Below are positions 43,046-50,728 of a DNA stretch of 64,000 nt, in pieces. The translations under genes were made by a program, and so were the position numbers. Every line of letters starts with the position of its first letter. Position 1 is the stretch's first letter. The notes under the pieces are model-generated. The model saw only the letters and a program-made list of their open reading frames with translations, made no database searches and was not told the DNA's origin. The DNA comes from Amycolatopsis sp. NBC_01480 (lineage in GTDB: Bacteria > Actinomycetota > Actinomycetes > Mycobacteriales > Pseudonocardiaceae), in the NCBI RefSeq assembly GCF_036227205.1, contig NZ_CP109442.1:992001-1056000 (forward strand). The letters are read 5' to 3'.

Positions 43046-43088
43046 CCTAGCGCCGCGCGACGCACCGTTGGGCAGGCAGTTCAGCTCG
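43046..43088. repeat. Dispersed repeat, copy 2
   Basis: About 34 of 43 positions match 5598-5640 in the same orientation, including the first 13 bases. Copy 2 overlaps the left arm of the hairpin at 43084-43131. Confidence 0.6.
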
Positions 43089-43131
43089 TGAGTGTTCATG
43101 ACGGTTAGAACCGTCATGAACACTCACGAGC
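43084..43131. repeat. 48-bp perfect hairpin element
   Basis: Two 23-bp arms (left arm 43084-43106, core GTGAGTGTTCATGACGGTT) are exact reverse complements around the 2-nt loop AG. It is too long for an ordinary regulator site and lacks a U-tract. Candidate dispersed palindromic element or strong bidirectional structure between divergent genes. Confidence 0.8.
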
Positions 43132-43168
43132 CCGTTTAAGTCCACTGTGGACCCAAGGGCCGGGCGAG

Positions 43169-43222
43169 CCCCCGCCGATCGGCGGGCATCCGACCCCGCC
43201 GGGTGGCTGGACTACCGTCGGC
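43169..43222 (+). promoter_or_regulatory. Shared kinase promoter module, HK1 copy
   Basis: The perfect 16-bp palindrome CCCGCCGATCGGCGGG (43171-43186) is followed by ACCCCGCCG and GGCTGG-a-CTA-c-C-g-TCGGC. The same arrangement, with the same spacing to within one base, lies before the response regulator gene (50522-50574, opposite strand). TACCGT (43214-43219) fits a -10. A LuxR-type regulator site is the likely meaning. Confidence 0.75.
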
Positions 43223-43301
43223 AGCCGACGCGAGGGAAGCGAGGCGGCCGGATGACCACTGTCGACACCGTGCCTCAGCCCACGGACTCCGGCGCGACAG
43301 G

Positions 43302-44399
43302 ATGATCCACCGCCGGATGCTGCCGTCCTGGGTCTTCGACCTAGCGCCGGTCGGGCTCGCCGCGCTCGACACGTGGCTCAACGCCAAGCACGCCACCCCG
43401 GCCGAGCTGGGCGCCGCGGCGGTGGCGACGGTGGCGCTCCTGCTGCGCCGCTACTTTCCGCTCACGGTGCTGGCGATCGCGCTCCCGTCGCTGGTTGTCT
43501 CGGAGTCCGTCCTGCCCGCACTGATCGCGCTGTACACGGTCGGCGGGCGGTACCGGAACCGGTGGCTGCTCGCGGGCCTCACCGCGGTCGTCGCCCTCGG
43601 TTACGCCACGCCGTGGCCGTCCCTGCTGGCCGTCTCCCACAACGACACGCTGCTGGGCCTGATCTACGCCACCATGACCGCCGCGGCACCGGTGTTCCTC
43701 GGCCTGCTCACCCGGACCAGGCGCGAGCTTTCCCTGCGGCTGGAAGAAATCGAGCACGCCCGCGAACAGGAACGGGTCCTGATCGAGCAGACCACGCTGG
43801 CCCGCGAGCGGACGCAGCTGGCGCGGGAGATACACGACGTCGTCTCGCACCAGGTCAGCCTGATCGCGGTCAGCGCGGGCGCGTTGCAAGTCGGCGCGCC
43901 CGATCCGGGAACAAAAGAAGCCGCGTCGACGATCCGTGCCTTGAGCGTCGCGACCCTCGACGAGTTACGCCACATGGTGACGCTGCTGCGGGCCTCGGGC
44001 AGCCAGCCGACCGAGCTGACGCCCCAGCCCACCCTCGCCCAGCTGGAACCGCTCATCGCCACCAGCGGCGTCCCGGTGGACCTGCACGGCGAACTACCCG
44101 CCGACGTCGGCGCCGCCCAGCAGCGCGCCGTCTACCGCACGATTCAGGAGGCGCTGACCAACGTGCGCAAGCACGCACCGGGCGCGCGCGTCACCGTCCA
44201 CATCGAACACACCTCCGCAGAAGTCAGTGTCACCATCGCGAACGGGCCACCGGCCTGCCCCGCGCTGAACCTGCCCAGCGCGCGTCACGGCCTCGTCGGC
44301 CTCCGCGAACGCGCCGAACTCCTCGACGGCTCCTTCGACTCAGGCCCAACACCAGGCGGCTACCGCGTCCACCTCCGGCTCCCCCGCACCGAAACCTGA
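43302..44399 (+). CDS. Sensor histidine kinase HK1 (NarL/DesK-type), no adjacent response regulator
   Basis: A 365-residue kinase. Residues 1-135 hold about five membrane helices with little periplasmic sequence. The HisKA_3 dimerisation helix has phospho-acceptor H178 in LAREIHDVVSHQVSLIAVSA. The ATPase domain has the N box (IQEALTNVRKHAPG) and G box (HGLVGLRERAELL). It is highly similar to HK2 (48725-49828), including an identical stretch around the His box. The ATG is preferred over GTG 43203 because the earlier codon overlaps the promoter module. With no regulator gene beside it, it may signal to the regulator at 49825-50481. Confidence 0.88.
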   Translation: MIHRRMLPSWVFDLAPVGLAALDTWLNAKHATPAELGAAAVATVALLLRRYFPLTVLAIALPSLVVSESVLPALIALYTVGGRYRNRWLLAGLTAVVALGYATPWPSLLAVSHNDTLLGLIYATMTAAAPVFLGLLTRTRRELSLRLEEIEHAREQERVLIEQTTLARERTQLAREIHDVVSHQVSLIAVSAGALQVGAPDPGTKEAASTIRALSVATLDELRHMVTLLRASGSQPTELTPQPTLAQLEPLIATSGVPVDLHGELPADVGAAQQRAVYRTIQEALTNVRKHAPGARVTVHIEHTSAEVSVTIANGPPACPALNLPSARHGLVGLRERAELLDGSFDSGPTPGGYRVHLRLPRTET

Positions 44400-44406
44400 C
44401 CAGCGC

Positions 44407-44856
44407 TCACCCAGCCGGAAGCCCCAGCCGACGTTCCTCGAGATCCGAACGCAACCCAGCCAGAATCCGCGCCAACGCCTTCAGCCGATCAGCACTGACC
44501 GCGCCACCGAGGACCTCCTCGATCGCCGCCTGCCAGACGGGCTCGGCCTCGGCCACGACCGACTCGCCCGCGGGCGTCAGCGCGAGCAGGGACGAGCGAC
44601 GGTTCGCCGGGTTCGCGCGGCGTTCCAGCCAGCCCTCCTTTTCCATCCGGTCGACGATCTTGCTGGTCGTCCCGACGCCGATCGCGAAGGCGGCGGCAAT
44701 GTCCCCGACGCGGGCGTCCGGCTGATCGAGGACGTGGCGCAGCAGCTCGAAATGCCCGGCACCGAGACCGGTCTCGGCCTTCAACCGCTCGGCGACCGCG
44801 TTGTACAGCCGGGTCTCCACGCGGACCAGGTCGGTGAAGACTGTGTCGAAGGCCAT
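44407..44856 (-). CDS. MarR-family regulator
   Basis: A 149-residue MarR protein (VGDIAAAFAIGVGTTSKIVD, then RMEKEGWLERRANPANRRSS). The ATG at 44856 is chosen because GAAGGAAG lies just before it; an upstream ATG at 44883 falls inside the operator palindrome. Divergent from an esterase gene, its probable target, through the site at 44874-44891. Confidence 0.87.
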   Translation of the reverse strand: MAFDTVFTDLVRVETRLYNAVAERLKAETGLGAGHFELLRHVLDQPDARVGDIAAAFAIGVGTTSKIVDRMEKEGWLERRANPANRRSSLLALTPAGESVVAEAEPVWQAAIEEVLGGAVSADRLKALARILAGLRSDLEERRLGLPAG

Positions 44857-44873
44857 GGAAACTTCCTTCGCAT

Positions 44874-44891
44874 TATCTGCCATGGCATATA
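44874..44891. promoter_or_regulatory. MarR operator between MarR and esterase genes
   Basis: An 18-bp palindrome with TGCCATGGCA core (44878-44887), extended on both sides by TAT/ATA and broken by a single mismatched pair. It lies 18 bp before the MarR start and about 40 bp before the esterase start. Confidence 0.7.
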
Positions 44892-44928
44892 CTGTAGTCG
44901 CAGGAACCGGGGAACGGAAGGGGAAACC

Positions 44929-45825
44929 ATGTCCAACGTCCAGCGCGCGAAGCTCGACGAGCAGCTGCGCGGCACCGGGGTCGGACCGGAGCTGTCCGTC
45001 GAAGAGGCCCGCGAGGGCTTCGCGAAGATGATGTACACGATGCCAGTGCCGGAAGGCATCCACACCGAGGAGACGACCCTCGGCGGACGCCCCGCGCTGC
45101 GGGTCAACCCGGAAGCCGCAAAAGCAGCCGGAACCCTGCTCTACTTCCACGGCGGCTCCCACGTGGTCGGCTCACCCCGCACGGCGCTCGGCCTCACCGC
45201 CGGTCTGGTCGTCCGGACCGGCATTCCCGGAATCTCCCTCGACTACCGCCTGGCACCAGAGCACCCGTTCCCGGCGGACGTCGAGGACGTGGTCGCCGCC
45301 TACCGTGAGCTGCTCGACCAGGGGCACGCGCCCGAGTCGATCGCCTTTGCCGGGGACTCCGCCGGCGGCGGCCTGACGATCGCCGGTGCGCTCGCCGCCC
45401 GCGACGCCGGGCTTCCCCTGCCGGCCGCGCTCGTCGCGTTCTCACCGGGCGTCGACGCGACACGGGCCGGCGAAAGCATGAAGACCAAGGCGGACGCGGA
45501 TCCCCTGCTCGACCGGGCGAGCATCGACCGCATGAGCAGCCTGTACGTCGTCGACCAGGACCGCCGCGATCCGCTGCTCAGCCCGGCCGTGACCGCCGAC
45601 CTGACCGGACTGCCGCCCGTGCTGATCCAGGTCGGCACCAACGAGATGCTGCTCGACGACGCCCGCCGGCTCGCCCTGCGCGCGTCCGACGCGGAGGTCG
45701 ACGTCATCCTCGACATCACCGCGAACGTGCCGCACGTGTTCCAGTCCTTCACCGACGCCCTCGACGAAGCCGGCGAAGCGCTGGACCGGGCCGCGCTCTT
45801 CCTGCGCCAGCGCGTCCGCGGCTGA
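44929..45825 (+). CDS. Hormone-sensitive-lipase-type esterase
   Basis: A 298-residue family IV alpha/beta hydrolase. YFHGGSHVVGSP gives the HGG oxyanion hole, GDSAGGGL (S near residue 147) the nucleophile, YRLAPEHPFPA the conserved strand, and VPHVFQ the His. Acts on short acyl esters in known members. GGAAGGGG precedes the ATG. Regulated by the divergent MarR gene. Confidence 0.88.
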   Translation: MSNVQRAKLDEQLRGTGVGPELSVEEAREGFAKMMYTMPVPEGIHTEETTLGGRPALRVNPEAAKAAGTLLYFHGGSHVVGSPRTALGLTAGLVVRTGIPGISLDYRLAPEHPFPADVEDVVAAYRELLDQGHAPESIAFAGDSAGGGLTIAGALAARDAGLPLPAALVAFSPGVDATRAGESMKTKADADPLLDRASIDRMSSLYVVDQDRRDPLLSPAVTADLTGLPPVLIQVGTNEMLLDDARRLALRASDAEVDVILDITANVPHVFQSFTDALDEAGEALDRAALFLRQRVRG

Positions 45826-45830
45826 CCGGC

Positions 45831-45864
45831 GGAGCGGGTCCCCACCGACCGGCGGACCCGCTCC
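45831..45864 (+). terminator. Terminator hairpin after the esterase gene
   Basis: A perfect 11-bp stem (GGAGCGGGTCC/GGACCCGCTCC) with a 12-nt loop begins 5 nt after the esterase stop and directly precedes the promoter motif of paralog B. Confidence 0.7.
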
Positions 45865-45869
45865 GGACA

Positions 45870-45882
45870 GTCAACGGATGGT
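45870..45882 (+). promoter_or_regulatory. GTCAACGGATGGT motif before paralog B
   Basis: The 13-mer occurs three times in the window, each upstream of and pointing to a gene of this region: here (82 bp before paralog B), 48673-48685 (minus, before paralog C) and 50586-50598 (before the membrane protein-LysX operon). Confidence 0.65.
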
Positions 45883-45963
45883 GCCGGTCCGATACCTTCG
45901 CGAGGCTGACCGGGACGGCCGGGACGGCGACCGCTGCCCGGCCACCCGACCCGGGAGGCACCG

Positions 45964-46602
45964 ATGGGTTTCACCCTCGCCCTGATCGTGCTCATGGCGA
46001 TCACGGCCGTCGCGATCTTCGTCTCCCGCGCCAAGGCCGCGGACCGCCAGCGCCGGTTCGAGGACGCGCAAACCGAGGCGCGCCACTGGGTCGACCGGCT
46101 CGGCGGCCAGATCGTCCAGATCCTCGGCCGCAACGACGCTTCGAAGCAGGCGCTCGCCGAGGCCGCCGAGCGTTACGACACCGCCGGGCGCCGGTTCCAC
46201 GAGGCCGATTCGCCGGAACAAGCCGAACTGGCAAGGGAAATAGCGCTCGAGGGACTGGCCTACGTCCGGGCCGCGCGGGTCGCGCTGGACCTGGACCGCG
46301 GCCTCACCCTGCCCGGCGGCGAGCCGCGCGCCGGGCACGTCACCGCGTACCGCAAGGTCGACGTCAACGGCCAGACCTACGAGATTTCCCCGCAGCCCGG
46401 CGAAAACACGCCGTACTACCACCCCGGCGGCGAGGTCGCGGGACGTCCGGTGCCGCAGGGCTGGTACAGCATTCCGTGGTGGAAGCCCGCGGTGATCCGC
46501 GGGACCTGGGCGCCTGGTTCGGCGGCCGTGTTCGCCGGGCTCTTCGACGGGATGGACGGCGTCCCGGAAACCGGGTCCTGGCCGGCGCCGAAAACCGGGT
46601 GA
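45964..46602 (+). CDS. Single-span membrane protein, paralog B
   Basis: A 212-residue relative of paralogs A and C. N-terminal membrane helix (LALIVLMAITAVAIFV), helical part (ARHWVDRLGGQIVQIL, ALAEAAERYDTAG), signature EGLAYVRAARVALDLDRG, then YEISPQPGENTPYYHPGGEV and GRPVPQGWYSIPWWKPA. The C-terminal hydrophobic span is weaker than in A and C. GGGAGG precedes the ATG. Function unknown; promoter motif shared with C suggests co-regulation. Confidence 0.8.
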   Translation: MGFTLALIVLMAITAVAIFVSRAKAADRQRRFEDAQTEARHWVDRLGGQIVQILGRNDASKQALAEAAERYDTAGRRFHEADSPEQAELAREIALEGLAYVRAARVALDLDRGLTLPGGEPRAGHVTAYRKVDVNGQTYEISPQPGENTPYYHPGGEVAGRPVPQGWYSIPWWKPAVIRGTWAPGSAAVFAGLFDGMDGVPETGSWPAPKTG

Positions 46603-47793
46603 CTACGGGCGTTTCCGGCTGGTCAGCAGCGACGTGCTGACACCGTGCACGAGCACACTGCCCAGCACCGTGAGCACCATGATCGCCAGCGCGAGGTCCG
46701 CGGCCTCGTTGTCCAGCGAGTTGAACGCCAGCAGACCGAACACAATGGACGCCGCGCCGCGCGGGGCGAGGAAGCTGATGGTCATCCGGTCCCGCCACCG
46801 CAGGTCCGAGCCGAGCAGCACGGCGAGGACCGGCCCGGCCCTGGCGACGGTGAGCGCGACCAGAGCGACCACGATCGCGCCCCAGGTCACGCTGAAGTCG
46901 AACAGCAGCAGCGCGGCGAGGCCGAAGACGAACCACATGGCCAGCCCGCACAACGCGCTGACGTCGTCGACCAGCACGAACTCGGCTTCACTGGCGTCCT
47001 TGCGCGCGGCCTTGTAGGCGATTCCACAAAGGAACGCCGCGACGAAGCCGTTTCCGCCCACCGCGATCGCGACGCCGTAGGTCAGCAGCGGGATGGCGAC
47101 GGTCGCGACCCGCGTGGAGTGCTCCGTGGCCCAGTGGCGCGCGGTCGCCTTGTTCATCGCCAGCGCCGACAGCCCGCCGACCAGCACGCCGACGACCACG
47201 GCCAGCACGGCCGCCGGAACCGCCGTCTGCAGCGCTTCGACGGGGGTGTTCGCCTGCGTGTGGCTGCCGGCCAGAGTGAGCGCGAAGATGAACACCGGGG
47301 CGACGATGCCGTCGTTGTACCCGCTTTCGACGTTCAGGACGTGGCGGATGCGTTCCGGGATGCGGGCGTCGCGCACGACCGAGGTCGCGGGGGCGAAGTC
47401 GGTCGGCATGATGATGCAGGCGATCAGCAGCGTCGCCGCCCACCCCAGCCCCGGCAGCACCAGCAGGCCCACGCCCATGGTGATCAGGATCGACAGCGGC
47501 AGCGCGACGAGCAGCAGCCGCAGGACGGTCCGGCCGTCGTGCCCGAGGTAGCCGCCCTTCACCGCCGTGGCGTCGACGAACAGCAGCAGCGCGAGGATGA
47601 GTTCGGCGATGTGCTGGGCGATCTCGGTGTTCAGGCCGCTGCCGAGCACGTTGCGAGTGGTGAAGCCGATGGCCAGCCCGGCGGCCACCATCGCCATCGG
47701 CGCGCTGACCCGCCACTTCTCCAGCCGTCCGGCGGTCAGCGACCACAGCAGCACGACCACCGTCGCGGCGATCACGCTGGGGATCACCGGCAC
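46603..47793 (-). CDS. Cation:proton antiporter (CPA1-like)
   Basis: A 396-residue antiporter with about 12 helices. Ion-binding regions include LLFVDATAVKGG, IIMPTDFAPATSVVRD (TD-rich crossover helix) and NVESGYNDGIVAPV (ND pair typical of electroneutral CPA1 members), and LAPRGAASIVFGLLA. It probably exchanges Na+ or K+ for H+. Short cytoplasmic tail. The GTG at 47793 abuts an AAGAGG; the in-frame GTG at 47787 has better spacing and may be the true start. Confidence 0.85.
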   Translation of the reverse strand: MPVIPSVIAATVVVLLWSLTAGRLEKWRVSAPMAMVAAGLAIGFTTRNVLGSGLNTEIAQHIAELILALLLFVDATAVKGGYLGHDGRTVLRLLLVALPLSILITMGVGLLVLPGLGWAATLLIACIIMPTDFAPATSVVRDARIPERIRHVLNVESGYNDGIVAPVFIFALTLAGSHTQANTPVEALQTAVPAAVLAVVVGVLVGGLSALAMNKATARHWATEHSTRVATVAIPLLTYGVAIAVGGNGFVAAFLCGIAYKAARKDASEAEFVLVDDVSALCGLAMWFVFGLAALLLFDFSVTWGAIVVALVALTVARAGPVLAVLLGSDLRWRDRMTISFLAPRGAASIVFGLLAFNSLDNEAADLALAIMVLTVLGSVLVHGVSTSLLTSRKRP

Positions 47794-47913
47794 CCTCTTC
47801 CGTCACGCCTGCGCGGGAGTCCGCACGGGGAAGCGTAATGAAGGGTTCCGGCGGGCGCCGGGAAACGGCCGCGCGACCGCTGGATCGGGTGACCGGAGGG
47901 TCTGCGGCCGGGA

Positions 47914-48600
47914 TCAGAAGATGGCGTCGTCGTCATCGAAGCCGACGTCGTGCTGCCCCGCTTCGTAGCCGTCCTGCCAGGTGCTCGCATCGGCGACGCC
48001 GGGCATGCCGGTGAACATGGCGCCGAACAGGACCGCCGCGCCGAGGCCCCACGCGCCGCCGATCAGCGCGGGCTTCCACCACGGTTCGCTGTACCAGCCC
48101 TGCGGCACGGGCCGTCCCGCGACTTCGCCGCCGGGGTAGTAGTGCGGAGTTCCCTGTCCCGGCTCGGGGGACGCCGCGTACGTCTGACCGTCCACATCGA
48201 CCTCACGATGCTCGGTGACCTTGCCCGCCCGCTCCCGCTCGGCCTCGTCCGGCAGCGCGGGACCGGGGTCCATGTCCATGGCGACGCGCGCGGCGCGGAT
48301 GTAGTAGAGGCCTTCCAGCGCGGTCTCGGTCGCCAGCCGGGCCTGCTCCGCGCTCTCGGCTTGCTCCACTTGGGACGCGGCCGCGTTGTACCGCTCGGCG
48401 GCGTCGGCCAGGGCCTGCTGCGAAGCGGTGTCCGTGCCGGTGAGGGTCAGGACTTGGCCGCCGAGCCGTTCGATCCACCGCCGCGCGTCGGCGGCCGCGT
48501 CGTCGAGCCGGCGTTGCTGGGCGGCTTGCCAGCGCAGCACGGCCGCGCGGACCACCAGGATCACGGCGGCGAGCACGACCAGGACGATCACGAGGGTCAT
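47914..48600 (-). CDS. Single-span membrane protein, paralog C
   Basis: A 228-residue relative of paralogs A and B: membrane helix (VIVLVVLAAVILVVRAAVL), ARRWIERLGGQVLTLTG, ALADAAERYNAAASQVEQAE, EGLYYIRAARVAMDMDPGPA, YAASPEPGQGTPHYYPGGEV and GRPVPQGWYSEPWWKPAL, a second span (GGAWGLGAAVLFGAMF) and an acidic tail (FDDDDAIF). It lies 124 bp downstream of HK2 on the same strand, with its own GTCAACGGATGGT motif in the gap. Function unknown; context suggests an output of the two-component system. Confidence 0.8.
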   Translation of the reverse strand: MTLVIVLVVLAAVILVVRAAVLRWQAAQQRRLDDAAADARRWIERLGGQVLTLTGTDTASQQALADAAERYNAAASQVEQAESAEQARLATETALEGLYYIRAARVAMDMDPGPALPDEAERERAGKVTEHREVDVDGQTYAASPEPGQGTPHYYPGGEVAGRPVPQGWYSEPWWKPALIGGAWGLGAAVLFGAMFTGMPGVADASTWQDGYEAGQHDVGFDDDDAIF

Positions 48601-48672
48601 CGGTTACTCCAGGATCAGCACGGCGGGCAAGGGAGAAGCTGTGCTCCAGCATCTCCGCGCGCCGCCCGCGCG

Positions 48673-48685
48673 ACCATCCGTTGAC
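48673..48685 (-). promoter_or_regulatory. GTCAACGGATGGT motif before paralog C
   Basis: Exact copy of the motif at 45870-45882, on the minus strand, 72 bp before the paralog C ATG. Confidence 0.65.
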
Positions 48686-48724
48686 GGTCGGGACCGCACC
48701 CGCCGGTCGACCGGAACCGCTCCG

Positions 48725-49828
48725 TCAGCCGGCGTCGGCGGGCACCCGCAGGCGTACCGCGAAGCCGCCTTCGGGGGCGGGCCCGGCGGTCAGCGTGCCG
48801 CCGAGCAGCTCCGCGCGCTCGCGCAGCCCGACCAGCCCGTGCTGCGCGCTCGGCAGCGGCACCGGGGTGTGGGTCGGCGGCCCGTTGGTGATCCCGACGG
48901 CCAGCTCGGCCCCGGTCTGTCCGATGTGGATGGTCACGGCCGCCCCGGGCGCGTGCTTGCGGACGTTCGTCAGCGATTCCTGGACGGTGCGGTAGATCGC
49001 GCGCTGCAAGGGCGCGCTGATGTCCTCGGGGAGGCCGCCCTGCAGCTCGGCGCCGACCCCGCTGGTGGCGATCAGCCGTTCCAGCTCGGCCAGGGTCGGC
49101 TGGGGCGTCAGCTCCGTCGGCTGGCTGCCGGACGCCCGCAGCAGCGTCACCATGTGCCGTAACTCGTCGAGCGTGGTGACGCTCAGCGAACGAATAGTCG
49201 ACGCGGCTTCTTTTGTCCCCGGGTCCGACGCGCCGACCTGCAACGCGCCCGCGCTGACCGCGATCAGGCTCACCTGGTGCGAGACGACGTCGTGCATCTC
49301 CCGCGCCAGCTGCGTCCGCTCGCGGGCCAGCGTCGTCTGCTCGATCAGCACGCGCTCCTGCTCACGGGCCTGCTCGATCTCCACCAGCCGCTCGCGCAGC
49401 TCACGGTGCGTCCGGGTCAGGATCCCCAGCAACGCCGGCGCGGCGGCGGCCATCGTCGCGTAGAGCACGTCGAGCAGGACCGTGGCCCGGGTCTCGTCGC
49501 CGACGCCGGACGGCGGCCAGGGGAACGCGCAGCCGACGGCCACGAGCACCGCCAACCCGATCGCCACCCGGCGGTCCCGGGTGTGCACGGCGACCGTGTA
49601 CAGGGCGATGAGCGCCGCGATGACCGTCGGCCCCAGGAACAGCGCGGGCATGGTCAGCGCGAACACCACGTACGGGAAGCGCCGGCGCAGGACCAGGACC
49701 ACGGCCGCCACCAGGCCGCAGACCAGCTCGAGGTCGCCGGTGTAGTCGAGGTTGAGCCAGACGTCGAGCAGGGCCAGCGCGACGAGTGCGCCATCGGCCG
49801 CGAGCGCGGCCGGCAGGCGCCTGGTCAT
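48725..49828 (-). CDS. Sensor histidine kinase HK2
   Basis: A 367-residue NarL/DesK-type kinase closely related to HK1. Membrane helices occupy residues 1-135, H179 is in LAREMHDVVSHQVSLIAVSA, and N and G boxes are VQESLTNVRKHAPG and HGLVGLRERAELL. Its ATG overlaps the stop of the response regulator gene (ATGA), so the pair is coupled. Probable role: sensing membrane state and phosphorylating the partner regulator. Confidence 0.92.
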   Translation of the reverse strand: MTRRLPAALAADGALVALALLDVWLNLDYTGDLELVCGLVAAVVLVLRRRFPYVVFALTMPALFLGPTVIAALIALYTVAVHTRDRRVAIGLAVLVAVGCAFPWPPSGVGDETRATVLLDVLYATMAAAAPALLGILTRTHRELRERLVEIEQAREQERVLIEQTTLARERTQLAREMHDVVSHQVSLIAVSAGALQVGASDPGTKEAASTIRSLSVTTLDELRHMVTLLRASGSQPTELTPQPTLAELERLIATSGVGAELQGGLPEDISAPLQRAIYRTVQESLTNVRKHAPGAAVTIHIGQTGAELAVGITNGPPTHTPVPLPSAQHGLVGLRERAELLGGTLTAGPAPEGGFAVRLRVPADAG

Positions 49829-50481
49829 CGGTCGTCGCGCGGCGCCAGCAGCCCGGCCTGCTGGGCGAGCAGCGCGGCCTGCACCCGCGTGGACACCTTG
49901 AGCTTGGTGAAGATCGCGCTGACGTGGTCCTTGACCGTGCCGACGCTCAGGTGGACCCCGGCCGCGATGTCGTTGTTGGACAGTCCCTCGGCGAGCTGGA
50001 TCAGGATCTCCCGCTCGCGGTTGCTGAGCTTGTCGATCCGCGCCGACGTCGGCGAGCCGGCGCCGCTGTCCAGGAACCGGTCCACCACCGATCGGGTGAC
50101 CTTGGGCGAGAGGACCACACCGCCGCCGGCCAGCGTCCGCACCAGGTGGGCGAGCTGCTCGGGATCGGTGTCCTTGAGCAGGAATCCCGCGGCGCCCGAG
50201 CGCAACGCGGCCGCGATGTACTCGTCGGAGTCGAAGGTGGTCAGCATCGCCACGACCGGCGGATTCGGCTGCGCGCGGACCTCACGCAGGATGGTCAGCC
50301 CGTCCACGTCCGGCATCCGCACGTCCAGCAGCACGACGTCCGGCTTCTGCAGGCTGATCTCGCGCACCGCCTGCGCGCCGGTCGCGGTGGCCACCACCTC
50401 GATGTCGGCCGCGGCGTCGAGGATCAGCCGGAAGCCGGAACGGACCAGCGCCTCGTCATCGACCACGACTACCCTGATCAC
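49825..50481 (-). CDS. NarL/LuxR-type response regulator
   Basis: A 218-residue regulator. Receiver domain: acidic pair D8/D9, phosphorylation site D53 in VLLDVRMPD, Thr in MLTTFD and Lys in LLKDTD. Output helix-turn-helix at about 150-200 (LSNREREILIQLAEGLSNND, then VSAIFTKLKV). GTG start. First gene of the operon with HK2. The palindrome in its own promoter, repeated before HK1, is its likely binding site. Confidence 0.93.
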   Translation of the reverse strand: MIRVVVVDDEALVRSGFRLILDAAADIEVVATATGAQAVREISLQKPDVVLLDVRMPDVDGLTILREVRAQPNPPVVAMLTTFDSDEYIAAALRSGAAGFLLKDTDPEQLAHLVRTLAGGGVVLSPKVTRSVVDRFLDSGAGSPTSARIDKLSNREREILIQLAEGLSNNDIAAGVHLSVGTVKDHVSAIFTKLKVSTRVQAALLAQQAGLLAPRDDR

Positions 50482-50521
50482 TTCGGTTCCCTCCCCCGCG
50501 CACCACAGTGGCCTGTCCCCG

Positions 50522-50574
50522 GCCGAGGCTAGGCCAGCCGGTCGGCGGGGTGTGCTCCCGCCGATCGGCGGGGG
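50522..50574 (-). promoter_or_regulatory. Shared kinase promoter module, response regulator copy
   Basis: On the minus strand: CCCGCCGATCGGCGGG (50572-50557), then ACCCCGCCG and GGCTGGcCTAgCcTCGGC. About 42 of 53 positions match 43169-43222. The palindrome is symmetric, so it could also act on the rightward membrane protein-LysX operon. Confidence 0.75.
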
Positions 50575-50585
50575 CCCGGACGCCG

Positions 50586-50598
50586 GTCAACGGATGGT
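50586..50598 (+). promoter_or_regulatory. GTCAACGGATGGT motif before the membrane protein-LysX operon
   Basis: Third exact copy of the 13-mer, 131 bp before the GTG of the membrane protein gene, in the orientation of that operon. Confidence 0.6.
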
Positions 50599-50728
50599 AA
50601 CCGCCGAGGTCCCCGATGACGCTATCGGAGGAACGGCGCCGCGCGGCGGCCCGCGATGAACGCTGTCCGCGGGGCCCGGCGCCCACTATGACCACACCCG
50701 GTGGGCCCGACCCCGCGATGGAGGACGA

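Noticed and set aside
43084..43131. tRNA or ordinary terminator
   Set aside because: A single perfect hairpin with 2-nt loop, no cloverleaf, no U-tract, and placed between divergent genes.
43203..43302. Earlier GTG start for HK1
   Set aside because: It would place the start within the conserved promoter module shared with the response regulator gene.
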